Counted from the first letter of the stretch, positions 1 to 6,507 are shown. The stretch: DNA of 7,971 bases from Deltaproteobacteria bacterium (GCA_019309245.1 JAFDGP010000142.1:1-7971), one strand, 5' to 3'. Made by a program: numbers and translations. The notes: generated by a model not told the origin, from the letters alone.

Positions 1-702
1 GTTCCTGTCTATGTGGGCATGCGTAACTGGCATCCCCTGCTGGAAGAGACAGTTTCTCAAATGCACCGCGACGGCGTTGAGCGGGCTGTCGTCCAGATCC
101 TGTCTGTGTTTCAGAGTCAATCGAGCTGGAATGATTATCAAAACGCGCTGGCCAAGGCTGTTAACAGGATCAAACCCCAGATCAGCTTCTCTTATGCGGA
201 TCCCCCCTATGATCAGCCGGGCTTTTATCACACCATGACTGAAAACATCAGCCGGTGTCTGGCGGGTCTTGAGGACGCCCGGAGGCCTGGTGCCCACATT
301 CTTTTTGCCGCTCACAGCCTGCCGCTCAGCGACCCGGATGTGAAACGTTATGTGCGGCAGATCCAATGGACCGCTGAGCAGGTGAGCCGAGAACTGGCCC
401 ACCCGAACTGGCACATCGTCTATCAGAGCCGAAGCGGTCGGCCACAGGATCCCTGGCTGACACCTGACATCAATGAAACCCTGCGCGAGTTGGCCGCAGG
501 GGGCGTTTCTGACGTTGTGGCGGCCCCTATCGGATTTGTATGTGATAACATTGAAGTCTTGTATGACCTGGATACCCAAGCCCGCCAGACTGCTAACCGA
601 GCCGGGATCGGGTTTTCCCGGGCCAGGACCGTGGAAAATGACCCGCGGTTTATTGACGCCCTGGCAGACCTGGTTACCCGAGCCGCCACCACGGAAACAT
701 GA
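1..702 (+). CDS. hemH: Ferrochelatase HemH, 5'-truncated by window edge
   Basis: This enzyme inserts ferrous iron into a porphyrin (protoporphyrin IX, or coproporphyrin III in the Gram-positive type) as a late step of heme synthesis. The frame is open from base 1; 233 residues are visible and roughly the first 100 of a typical ferrochelatase are missing. The fragment opens with the family-like VGMRNWHP. The catalytic His lies in FAAHSLP (His codon 313-315), and the conserved acid lies in PIGFVCDNIEVLYD (Glu codon 553-555). QDPWLTPD and the C-terminal NDPRFIDALADLV also match the family. There is no C-terminal Cys cluster of the 2Fe-2S ferrochelatases. The GTG at 13 is internal, not the start. 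The stop overlaps the hemY start (ATGA at 699-702), so the pair is an operon with coupled translation. The substrate (proto- or coproporphyrin) cannot be decided because the N-terminal part is outside the window. Confidence 0.95.
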   Translation, partial: VPVYVGMRNWHPLLEETVSQMHRDGVERAVVQILSVFQSQSSWNDYQNALAKAVNRIKPQISFSYADPPYDQPGFYHTMTENISRCLAGLEDARRPGAHILFAAHSLPLSDPDVKRYVRQIQWTAEQVSRELAHPNWHIVYQSRSGRPQDPWLTPDINETLRELAAGGVSDVVAAPIGFVCDNIEVLYDLDTQARQTANRAGIGFSRARTVENDPRFIDALADLVTRAATTET

Positions 703-2144
703 CCCATAATGCATTAACAAAAAACATCGTGATCATCGGTGGTGGAATCACCGGCCTCAGCGCGGCCCACCGCCTCAAAGAGTTGTGCGACAAGAATGCG
801 GTCCGCCTGGACGTCACAGTCATGGACGCCCGAGATCGACTCGGCGGAGTCATCCAGACCCTTAAGCGTGACGGATTTTTGATCGATACCGGGCCGGACA
901 ATTTCGTGACCGCCAAGCCTTGGGCGTTGGCGCTGGCCCGGCGCCTGGGCCTGGATTCGGAACTTATCACCACAAACAAAGCCCACCGCAGCGCCCTGGT
1001 GGTCCGTGACGGCCGGCTCATGCCAATTCCGGAGGGGTTTCTCTTGATGGCTCCTACGAAGTTGATGCCGATCCTCACGACCCCCCTCTTTTCAATCCCG
1101 GGAAAACTCAGGATGGCGATGGAATACGTCTTGCCGACTAGAAAAGGCATCAATGACGAATCGCTGGCCTCTTTTGTGACCCGACGGTTCGGTCGTGAGG
1201 CCCTGGACCGCGTGGTGCAGCCGCTGATTAGTGGTATTTATACCGCGCGCCCGGAAACACTTAGCTTGCGTGCCACCATGCCCCGGTTTCTGGACCTGGA
1301 GCGCCAATACGGCAGTGTCATCAAAGGGATGAGAGCGGCTGGGAAAAAGCGCAAATCTGCTCAAACCGCTACGGGTAGCGGCGCCCGTTACGGCATGTTC
1401 GTCACCTTCAAAGGCGGACTTGAAACCCTCACAAATAACTTGAAGGATCGAGTTAAAGACTTTCGAATAGCAATTGGAACTCCTGTCACTTCAATCGAGA
1501 AGATAAATGGTCCCGCCTCAAAGTGGCGTATCAAGACCAAATCCGCGCCTCCTGTCGAGGCCGACGGGGTGATCATTGCCGGGCCGGCCAAGAATGCGGC
1601 CGCTTTGCTCGGGGACGTGGACCCGGTTCTGGCGAAAGCCCTGTCTGCTATCCGATATGCGTCTTCAGCCGTGGTGCACCTTGGTTATAAGCGCAAGGAT
1701 GTCAGCCATCCATTGGACGCGTTCGGCTGCGTGGTGCCGATCACCGAACAACGCCGAATCATTGCGGCGTCGTTCAGCAGCGTTAAATACGAGGGCCGGG
1801 CGCCGGCTGATTCCGTTCTCCTTCGGGCATTTATGGGCGGCGCCCTGAACCCGGAACTCATGGCGCTCAACGACAGCGGCCTGATCGAAACCGCGTGTCA
1901 GGATCTTCATGACCTGCTCGGGATCCGCGCAGAGCCTCGGCTTGCAGTGGTGAGTCGATGGCCCGATTCCATGGCCCAATATGAGGTGGGTCATATGGAG
2001 CGCGTAGCTGACATTCGTCGCCGGGTCCATGGCCATCCAGGGCTTGAGCTGGCGGGAAACGGTTATGAAGGCGTGGGGATTCCAGACTGCGTCCGGGCCG
2101 GAGAACAGGCGGCGGAATCCCTGTTCACCGTGGTCCAAGAATGA
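699..2144 (+). CDS. hemY: Protoporphyrinogen/coproporphyrinogen oxidase (HemY-type, FAD)
   Basis: This FAD flavoprotein of 481 residues oxidises protoporphyrinogen IX (or coproporphyrinogen III) by six electrons just before or after the ferrochelatase step. It is also named hemG, pgoX or cgoX. The N-terminal Rossmann motif is VIIGGGITGLSAAHRL (residues 11-26), followed by the acidic strand end and DRLGG (43-50). IDTGPDNFV (62-70) and MPIPEGF (108-114) follow. The central SGIYTARPETLSLRATMPRF (178-197) is typical of the family. The C-terminal RWPDSMAQYEVGHMERV (420-436) and GNGYEGVGIPDCVRAGEQAA (453-472) complete the FAD site. The length is usual. The start is the ATG overlapping the hemH stop; only a weak GGA at 693-695 precedes it, as expected for a coupled gene. 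Family members normally use oxygen, which would be notable if the host is an anaerobe (inference). I see no terminator in the 51 bp after its stop, where it converges with the AIM24 gene. Confidence 0.95.
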   Translation: MTHNALTKNIVIIGGGITGLSAAHRLKELCDKNAVRLDVTVMDARDRLGGVIQTLKRDGFLIDTGPDNFVTAKPWALALARRLGLDSELITTNKAHRSALVVRDGRLMPIPEGFLLMAPTKLMPILTTPLFSIPGKLRMAMEYVLPTRKGINDESLASFVTRRFGREALDRVVQPLISGIYTARPETLSLRATMPRFLDLERQYGSVIKGMRAAGKKRKSAQTATGSGARYGMFVTFKGGLETLTNNLKDRVKDFRIAIGTPVTSIEKINGPASKWRIKTKSAPPVEADGVIIAGPAKNAAALLGDVDPVLAKALSAIRYASSAVVHLGYKRKDVSHPLDAFGCVVPITEQRRIIAASFSSVKYEGRAPADSVLLRAFMGGALNPELMALNDSGLIETACQDLHDLLGIRAEPRLAVVSRWPDSMAQYEVGHMERVADIRRRVHGHPGLELAGNGYEGVGIPDCVRAGEQAAESLFTVVQE

Positions 2145-2195
2145 GGGAGCCCGGCCCAGACATCTCCGTGTACGTGCCGCTACTTTATAGGGAAA

Positions 2196-3191
2196 TCAGT
2201 CATTGTCTCCATCCAAAAGTCCCCCCAGACTTCCCAGGATGGAGCTCTCTCCCTTGCTGCCCCCTCGCTGAGGTGCGGCTTGAAGCATCCGGCCGGCCAG
2301 CCGTGAAAACGGCAGGGACTGGAGCCAGACCCGTCCCGGCCCATGAAGGGTTGCAAAAAAGAGCCCTTCGCCACCAAACAGGGCGGTCTTGATATTTCCC
2401 GCCTGCTCGATTTCAAAGGTTACTCCCTTTTCCAGGGCCACCAGACAGCCGGTATCCACGTGCAGGCTTTCTCCGGGGCCCAGCTTGCGCTCGACCACCG
2501 TGCCGCCCGCATGCAGAAAAACCAACCCATCTCCTTCGAGCTTTTGCATGATGAACCCTTCACCGCCAAACAGGCCGGTCAGAATTTTTCGCTGAAAGTG
2601 GATTCCGATGGATACCCCCTTGGCGGCACATAAAAAACTGTCTTTCTGACAAATCAGACAGCCGGCAACATTTGCCAGGGTAACCGGAATAATGTTGCCG
2701 GGATAAGGGGCCCCAAAGGCCACATGGGCTTTGCCGGGCGCACCTTTGTGTGTAAACACGGTCATAAAGAGACTCTCGCCGGTCAGCAAACGCTTGCCGG
2801 CCCCCAGCAACTTGTCCATGAAGCCGCCAACGCCGCGTCCGGAGGTGTCCCCAAAGACCGTTTCCATTTCAACCGTGGCGTCCTTGTACATCATGGCGCC
2901 CGCTTCGGCTACCGCACTCTCACCCGGATCCAGTTCTACTTCTACGAACTGCATTTCCGTACCAAAGATCTTGAAATCGATTTCATCCGATGTTCGTTGC
3001 TTGGGCGGTGGGGGCGCCGGGCCCGCCTGCACTTTTGGATTCAACTCCACTACCTGGGAAATCGGCAGCCATTCTGCAAAGCCTTCGCGCCAGGCAAAGC
3101 CGTTCGGGTTCCTCTGGACTTGAGCGGTCGCCTGGGCCAGATCCAAAGGCCCCATTTGCTCTCCGTCGTAGCTGAGATACCATTGTGCCAT
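2196..3191 (-). CDS. GYF_2-AIM24 fusion protein (TIGR00266-like)
   Basis: This protein of 331 residues has three parts. Residues 1-50 (MAQWYLSYDGEQMGPLDL, then WREGFAEWLPISQV) form a GYF_2 (DUF4339) domain, a small fold thought to bind Pro-rich peptides. A Pro-rich linker covers about 52-66. An AIM24/TIGR00266 domain runs from about 70 to 300, beginning DFKIFGTEMQFVEVELDPGE and including AEAGAMMYKD and a PYPGNIIPV segment. Two internal repeats of the type LFGGEG-x-hydrophobic stretch occur at about 207-230 and 271-293, in line with the beta-rich repeat fold of this family. The tail (308-331) is Gly/Ser-rich and acidic. I see no signal peptide or membrane segment, so it is probably cytoplasmic. 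The function of bacterial AIM24 proteins is not known; the yeast namesake is mitochondrial. The start is well fixed by a strong Shine-Dalgarno at 3198-3204. It is the last gene of the minus-strand cluster, 125 bp after the Cys-rich protein. Confidence 0.9.
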   Translation of the reverse strand: MAQWYLSYDGEQMGPLDLAQATAQVQRNPNGFAWREGFAEWLPISQVVELNPKVQAGPAPPPPKQRTSDEIDFKIFGTEMQFVEVELDPGESAVAEAGAMMYKDATVEMETVFGDTSGRGVGGFMDKLLGAGKRLLTGESLFMTVFTHKGAPGKAHVAFGAPYPGNIIPVTLANVAGCLICQKDSFLCAAKGVSIGIHFQRKILTGLFGGEGFIMQKLEGDGLVFLHAGGTVVERKLGPGESLHVDTGCLVALEKGVTFEIEQAGNIKTALFGGEGLFFATLHGPGRVWLQSLPFSRLAGRMLQAAPQRGGSKGESSILGSLGGLLDGDND

Positions 3192-3197
3192 TGCCCT

Positions 3198-3204
3198 ACC
3201 TCCT
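3198..3204 (-). promoter_or_regulatory. Strong ribosome binding site of the AIM24 gene
   Basis: On the minus strand this reads AGGAGGT, a near-perfect Shine-Dalgarno, with 6 nt to the ATG at 3191. It fixes the start of the GYF_2-AIM24 protein and suggests good expression. Confidence 0.8.
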
Positions 3205-3212
3205 CTAAAAGG

Positions 3213-3257
3213 GCCGCCACAAACCCATCAGGCCGGCCTTCACCGGGATGCGGCGGC
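3213..3257 (-). promoter_or_regulatory. GC-rich nested hairpin in the leader of the AIM24 gene
   Basis: Three nested inverted pairs occur in order: GCCGCC (3213-3218) with GGCGGC (3252-3257), CATC (3226-3229) with GATG (3247-3250), and CCGG (3233-3236) with CCGG (3243-3246) around a 6-nt loop. On the minus strand the hairpin ends 8 nt before the Shine-Dalgarno and is followed by CCTTTT. It could be a leader structure acting on the AIM24 gene, a weak attenuator, or chance in GC-rich DNA. The rest of the 3192-3316 gap shows no gene and no convincing promoter. Confidence 0.35.
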
Positions 3258-3316
3258 GGAAAACATTTCATCTTCCTTTAATCAAGACATATGGAAAAAA
3301 ACGGCAGGAGGATGCG

Positions 3317-3553
3317 CTAGCCGAAACGCTGCCAGACATTCCTTGCAAACGCCGGCGGCAACTCATAGCACACGTCCGTGTCGTGAACCGTTCTGACGGC
3401 ATCATCGGGTTCCCGAACACTTCTGTACGTGCATTTGGAACAGTCCCAGTGTTGCCAGCCCTGCTTGACCACATAATCCAGGCAGGTCCCGTAACGGAAA
3501 CACTCAAGATTTCTTCTTCCTCGCCTGTTGACCGGGTGCGGCTTGGGTTTCAT
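3317..3553 (-). CDS. Small conserved Cys-rich protein (putative metal-binding)
   Basis: This is a 78-residue protein with a basic N-terminus (MKPKPHPVNRRGRRN) followed by Cys18-x5-Cys24-x13-Cys38-x2-Cys41, the last pair within WDCSKC, plus a lone Cys62. The pattern suggests one zinc site or knuckle, or less likely another metal centre. The N-RRGRRN...C-x5-C-LDY...GW-x-WDCSKC layout resembles small uncharacterised proteins I associate with Desulfobacterota; this is recall, not a search. The C-terminal part (CYELPPAFARNVW) has a short hydrophobic/aromatic end. The ATG at 3551-3553 has a clear Shine-Dalgarno (CGGAGA on the minus strand, 3560-3565, GGAG 7 nt from the start), which supports a real gene. 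It lies 89 bp after glmM and before the AIM24 gene on the same strand. The basic arm plus Cys cluster would suit nucleic-acid binding, but no function can be assigned. Confidence 0.75.
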   Translation of the reverse strand: MKPKPHPVNRRGRRNLECFRYGTCLDYVVKQGWQHWDCSKCTYRSVREPDDAVRTVHDTDVCYELPPAFARNVWQRFG

Positions 3554-3642
3554 GAAAAGTCTCCGTCAAGATTGTTTCCTTTCTCATCGGTAGGTTTCCA
3601 TAAAACCTGAAGCCGCTCGCAATAGAGGCATGCAAGGCCTTC

Positions 3643-5001
3643 TTAGAATGCCCCGAGCGTTGCCGCCACCACCTCCGCGATCTCTTCGCACACATTGCGC
3701 GTTTGTTCGCGGGAAGGGCCTTCCACCATGACACGACACAGGGGCTGGGTCCCCGAATACCGCACCAGCACCCGTCCTGAATCTCCGAGACCTTGTTCCG
3801 CACGCCTGACCGCCTCGGCAATGGCGGGCACCGTCTCAAGCGGCGGCTTATCCCGCACCTCCACATTGATGAGACTTTGCGGAAAGACTTCCATCACCCC
3901 CGCCAGCTCGCTCAAGGGCCTGTGGGCCGTTGTGACCGCCTCAAGCACCTTCAGCGCACCAATGATGCCGTCTCCAGTAGTATGGTGTTCCAAAAATATC
4001 AGGTGGCCTGAATCCTCCCCGCCAATAGATGCCCCGTGCTTCAACATGGCTTCCAGCACATAGCGGTCTCCCACGCGGGTAATCACGTGGTCGATGCCCA
4101 GACGTTTCAGGGCGACGTGAAGGCCGATGTTGCTCATTACCGTGGTTACCACCAGATTGTTTTTCAATCGACCCTGTGCCTTCATGGTCTTGGCACACAG
4201 AACCAGCATCCTATCACCGGTCACCCTGCTGCCCCTTTCATCCACTGCGATCACCCGATCTCCATCCCCGTCAAAAGCGAACCCCGCCACCGCCCCATTT
4301 TGGATCACAGCCTCGGCAAGCCTTTCCGGGTGCTCGGACCCGCATTGATCGTTGATATTGATCCCGTCCGGTTCACACGACAGGGTCCGAACCCGGGCAC
4401 CAAAGGCCTCAAAAACCGCCGGTGCGATTTCAAAGGTAGCCCCATTGGCACAGTCCAACACAATCGTCAGTCCTTTAAGAAATCGCGCATCCCGAAAAAT
4501 CTGGTGTAAAAAGGTGCAATACCGCCGCGTCGCATCCACTACACGTTGCACGCGGCCCACGGCTCGCCCGTCGTCTGATCTTTGCGCCGCCAGCCCCTCA
4601 AGCGCCTTGGATTCGATCTCGGACTCCATGTCATCGGTCAGCTTGAACCCGTCTGCTTTAAAGACCTTGATCCCGTTGTCATAAAAGGGGTTGTGCGAAG
4701 CCGAGACCATCACCCCGGCATCACATTCCATCTCGCGGGTCAGGTAAGCAAGTCCCGGCGTGGACAAAATCCCTGCCAGAAGGGCATTCGCCCCAGCGGA
4801 ACAAATCCCGGCGGCCAAGGCGTGCTCCAGCATGTCGCCCGACATCCGGGTGTCCTTGCCGATGACCACCCGAGTTCCACCACCGCCCCCGCCCAGCACC
4901 TGCGCGACGGCACTTCCAACCTTTATAGCCATTTCCGCAGTGATGGGATGGGTATTGGCTTTCCCACGGATTCCATCGGTGCCGAAAAGTCGTTTTTGCA
5001 T
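3643..5001 (-). CDS. glmM: Phosphoglucosamine mutase GlmM
   Basis: GlmM converts glucosamine-6-phosphate to glucosamine-1-phosphate, the precursor of UDP-GlcNAc for peptidoglycan and LPS. The protein is cytoplasmic, 452 residues, the usual length. It begins MQKRLFGTDGIRG. The phosphoserine loop is VSASHNP (phospho-Ser102), the Mg site is DGDGDR (Asp244, 246, 248), the sugar-binding loop is GGEDSGH (327-333), and the C-terminal phosphate loop is VRYSGTQPLCRVMVEG (413-428). In that last loop Gln replaces the Glu of the common R-x-SGTEP form. A run of six Gly (37-42) expands the loop before TRVVIGKDTR. The ATG lies 3 bp after the stop of the beta-helix gene, so the two are almost certainly co-transcribed and coupled; a GGGA is available about 8 nt upstream. 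Downstream are 89 bp with only a short AGGTTT/AAACCT hairpin at 3592-3608 and no T-run. Confidence 0.97.
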   Translation of the reverse strand: MQKRLFGTDGIRGKANTHPITAEMAIKVGSAVAQVLGGGGGGTRVVIGKDTRMSGDMLEHALAAGICSAGANALLAGILSTPGLAYLTREMECDAGVMVSASHNPFYDNGIKVFKADGFKLTDDMESEIESKALEGLAAQRSDDGRAVGRVQRVVDATRRYCTFLHQIFRDARFLKGLTIVLDCANGATFEIAPAVFEAFGARVRTLSCEPDGININDQCGSEHPERLAEAVIQNGAVAGFAFDGDGDRVIAVDERGSRVTGDRMLVLCAKTMKAQGRLKNNLVVTTVMSNIGLHVALKRLGIDHVITRVGDRYVLEAMLKHGASIGGEDSGHLIFLEHHTTGDGIIGALKVLEAVTTAHRPLSELAGVMEVFPQSLINVEVRDKPPLETVPAIAEAVRRAEQGLGDSGRVLVRYSGTQPLCRVMVEGPSREQTRNVCEEIAEVVAATLGAF

Positions 5002-5004
5002 CCC

Positions 5005-6276
5005 TCAGGTCCCATAAGAAGGCATCACGGCCAGTACGTCTGCCCGGACGCCATCCACGATCCCTTGAAGCCATCGAATCCCCAGAGATGAGACATCCTG
5101 CGGCAGGGCCTGCACCACTGCCAAATAATCCGATCCAGGTCCCCTTAAACGCTCCTCAAAACCGGCCATAAAGGCTTCCAGCACGGCCAGATCACCCTCG
5201 GATTCCATGTGCCTCAAAAACACCGCTTCCACATCGGGCCATCGGTCAAGCAGTTCTTTTTTTTGCGCAAGCACCCGTTGGTCCACCTGATCGCCGGCCA
5301 AGGCCCGGTACTGCCTGATGGACTCCGGCATCTTTTCCGCCAGGGCCCTGAAGCGGGTTATACGTTCGGCAATCATGGCCTTTAAGGTATCAAGCGCACC
5401 TTGATACAGCATTTCAGCCGCCCGGCCGGTGACAAATTCTATCCGAACCCGTTGATACCAGTGCCTCAAGGCGATCAGGTTCGCGATATAGATAACGTTG
5501 TTCATCACCCGTCGCCTCATATGCCGGTAAAGGCCGGGGTAACGGTCGCTCACCCTGCGGTTCATCTCCTCGCCTTCTGCCAGAATCTCGTCCCGAAGCA
5601 GGACCTTGTTCGGGGTATCCAAATCCCGCCGACAGATCACGCCCGCCGCAATGACACACCCGTATTCCACCCGTGCCGGTCCGACCAGTCCCCCCTGGCC
5701 ACCCAGAAAAATGGGCGGTTGATTCAGCATGACCCCCCGTGGCACATCACCGATCAACGAAGGGGTGGCTTTGTCCTGATTCGGTGTATAGTTGAAATGG
5801 ATGTATGCACTTCCCACCTCACTGTGGTTGCTTTGGCTGGTGCCTCCAGCCATCAGGCAATCGCAAAAATTGATCAGGCTGCCCAAGGTCACAAAAGGAA
5901 ACAGGATCGTTTGTTTCAAGCCGACCCCGTGAGCGCTACGAGCATGTTCCTCCAGAAGGCATCCATTGCGGATCTGAGCCGCGGATCCCATGGACGCGCC
6001 CGCCAAAAACACCGACCCTTTGAAAACCCCTCCACGCAGATGGACCCCGGGGCCGATCAGGCATTCATGAATGGTCACCGGGCCCTCATCACCCAGTTGT
6101 GCCCCGGCCATAATGAGGCTCTTTCGCCCAAAAATCCGGCAACCCGGATAAATGACCACCCCGTCGCCGGCAATACGATCCAGCACGACCTCGGGCCCGA
6201 TCATCACGCTGTCGGGGTCCAGGACTTTCACACCTTTCTTGATAAGTTTATGAATTTTTTCCTTGGAACTGTTCAA
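5005..6276 (-). CDS. Left-handed beta-helix GlmU-C-like protein with helical C-terminal domain
   Basis: This protein has 423 residues. Residues about 22-218 are hexapeptide-type repeats of a left-handed beta helix (VVIYPGCRIFG, VTIHECLIGPGVHLRGGVFKG and others). A GlmU-C-like end follows: HSEVGSAYIHFNYTPNQDKATPSLIGD in 151-177, and FLGGQGGLVGP followed by YGCVIAAGVICRRDL in 190-219. This parallels the NYDG and IAAGT segments of the GlmU acetyltransferase half. Residues about 230-420 look alpha-helical and charged, and match no domain I recognise. The N-terminal nucleotidyltransferase domain of GlmU (L-x2-G-x-GTRM) is absent, so a name such as UDP-GlcNAc pyrophosphorylase would not be justified. 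Position 3 bp before glmM suggests a role next to glucosamine-1-phosphate, for example acetylation or another acyl or nucleotide-sugar step (inference). The start is TTG at 6276: it is the only start-type codon after the upstream in-frame stop, and AAAGGA lies 9 nt before it. Confidence 0.85.
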   Translation of the reverse strand: MNSSKEKIHKLIKKGVKVLDPDSVMIGPEVVLDRIAGDGVVIYPGCRIFGRKSLIMAGAQLGDEGPVTIHECLIGPGVHLRGGVFKGSVFLAGASMGSAAQIRNGCLLEEHARSAHGVGLKQTILFPFVTLGSLINFCDCLMAGGTSQSNHSEVGSAYIHFNYTPNQDKATPSLIGDVPRGVMLNQPPIFLGGQGGLVGPARVEYGCVIAAGVICRRDLDTPNKVLLRDEILAEGEEMNRRVSDRYPGLYRHMRRRVMNNVIYIANLIALRHWYQRVRIEFVTGRAAEMLYQGALDTLKAMIAERITRFRALAEKMPESIRQYRALAGDQVDQRVLAQKKELLDRWPDVEAVFLRHMESEGDLAVLEAFMAGFEERLRGPGSDYLAVVQALPQDVSSLGIRWLQGIVDGVRADVLAVMPSYGT

Positions 6277-6285
6277 TCCGCAGCA

Positions 6286-6291
6286 TCCTTT
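6286..6291 (-). promoter_or_regulatory. Ribosome binding site supporting the TTG start of the beta-helix gene
   Basis: On the minus strand this reads AAAGGA, 9 nt before the TTG at 6276. Upstream in frame there is a TGA and no ATG or GTG in between. The next in-frame GTG (codon 16) would remove a conserved-looking lysine-rich opening. A nearby ATG (minus strand, inside AGGATGC) is in another frame and soon hits a stop. Confidence 0.65.
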
Positions 6292-6312
6292 TAATCGTTT
6301 CGACCAACTGAA

Positions 6313-6340
6313 ATTTCACTGAAAGATTCCCCATTGTCAA
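6313..6340 (-). promoter_or_regulatory. Sigma70-type promoter for the beta-helix gene and glmM
   Basis: On the minus strand a perfect -35 box TTGACA (6335-6340) is followed after 16 nt by TGAAAT (6313-6318), which matches the -10 consensus at four of six bases. Transcription would begin near 6306, giving a leader of about 30 nt with the Shine-Dalgarno before the TTG start at 6276. The same bases contain the upstream TTG at 6334 on the plus strand, which speaks against that codon being the start of the divergent peptidase gene. Confidence 0.6.
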
Positions 6341-6355
6341 GCAGTTTCCCTGTGC

Positions 6356-6507
6356 CCGGATCCACCGGTTGCCGACCGCGTTTTTTGGCCCTTCGGGGAT
6401 GCCGATTTTACCGGATCTGCTTTGTTGGTGGGCGCTTGAAGGTCAACAGTACGTCGGCACGCCCACCGCCTCGCATCTTAAGGCAAACTCGGCAACCGGT
6501 GGACCGG
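6356..6507. repeat. 152-nt long imperfect palindrome (nested inverted repeat)
   Basis: The outer arms are 6356-6375 and 6489-6507. Fifteen bases pair perfectly (TCCACCGGTTGCCGA with TCGGCAACCGGTGGA), then one bulged A (6360), then CCGG with CCGG. Further pairs follow inward in strict nested order: GTTT (6380-6383) with AAAC (6485-6488); GCC plus TT (6388-6393, one bulged C) with AAGGC (6480-6484); GATGC (6398-6402) with GCATC (6473-6477); and GGTGGGCG (6427-6434) with CGCCCACC (6460-6467). The apical loop is 25 nt and contains a small TTGA/TCAA pair. The left arm is about 30 nt longer than the right, as if extra bases were inserted or lost. It overlaps the predicted N-terminal codons of the M24 peptidase. 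It may be a miniature inverted-repeat element, an inverted duplication, or a structured leader RNA. I see no target-site duplication and no second copy in the window. Confidence 0.75.

Noticed and set aside
13..15. GTG as start of hemH
   Set aside because: The frame is open to base 1 and the residues before it (VPVY) continue the family strand; the gene enters from outside the window.
1665..2138. 157-codon open frame on the minus strand inside hemY
   Set aside because: Antisense shadow of a clear hemY coding frame, as is common in GC-rich DNA; no family resemblance.
2145..2195. Bidirectional terminator between the convergent hemY and AIM24 genes
   Set aside because: No stem of useful length and no T-run on either strand in these 51 bases.
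2724..3281. 185-codon open frame on the plus strand over the AIM24 gene
   Set aside because: Antisense to a well-supported gene with a strong Shine-Dalgarno; its translation is low-complexity and unlike any family.
3295..3323. Intrinsic terminator after the Cys-rich gene (minus strand CGGC-N14-GCCG then seven T)
   Set aside because: The stem is only 4 bp with a 14-nt loop and starts next to the stop codon; too weak to call, although the T-run is real.
3592..3608. Hairpin AGGTTT-N5-AAACCT between glmM and the Cys-rich gene
   Set aside because: Six pairs, A/T-rich, no T-run after it; could be chance.
5401..6294. 297-codon open frame on the plus strand over the beta-helix gene
   Set aside because: Long, but antisense to a protein with clear hexapeptide repeats and GlmU-like motifs; its translation is His/Pro/Gln-rich shadow sequence.
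6334..6435. In-frame extension of the peptidase by 34 residues from TTG 6334
   Set aside because: The residues are Cys/Arg/Pro-rich and unlike the family, there is no Shine-Dalgarno, and the TTG lies in the -35 box of the divergent promoter.
6356..6507. Integron attC site
   Set aside because: The bulged palindrome resembles attC, but RYYYAAC and GTTRRRY ends are missing at the outer arms and no integrase or cassette array is present.
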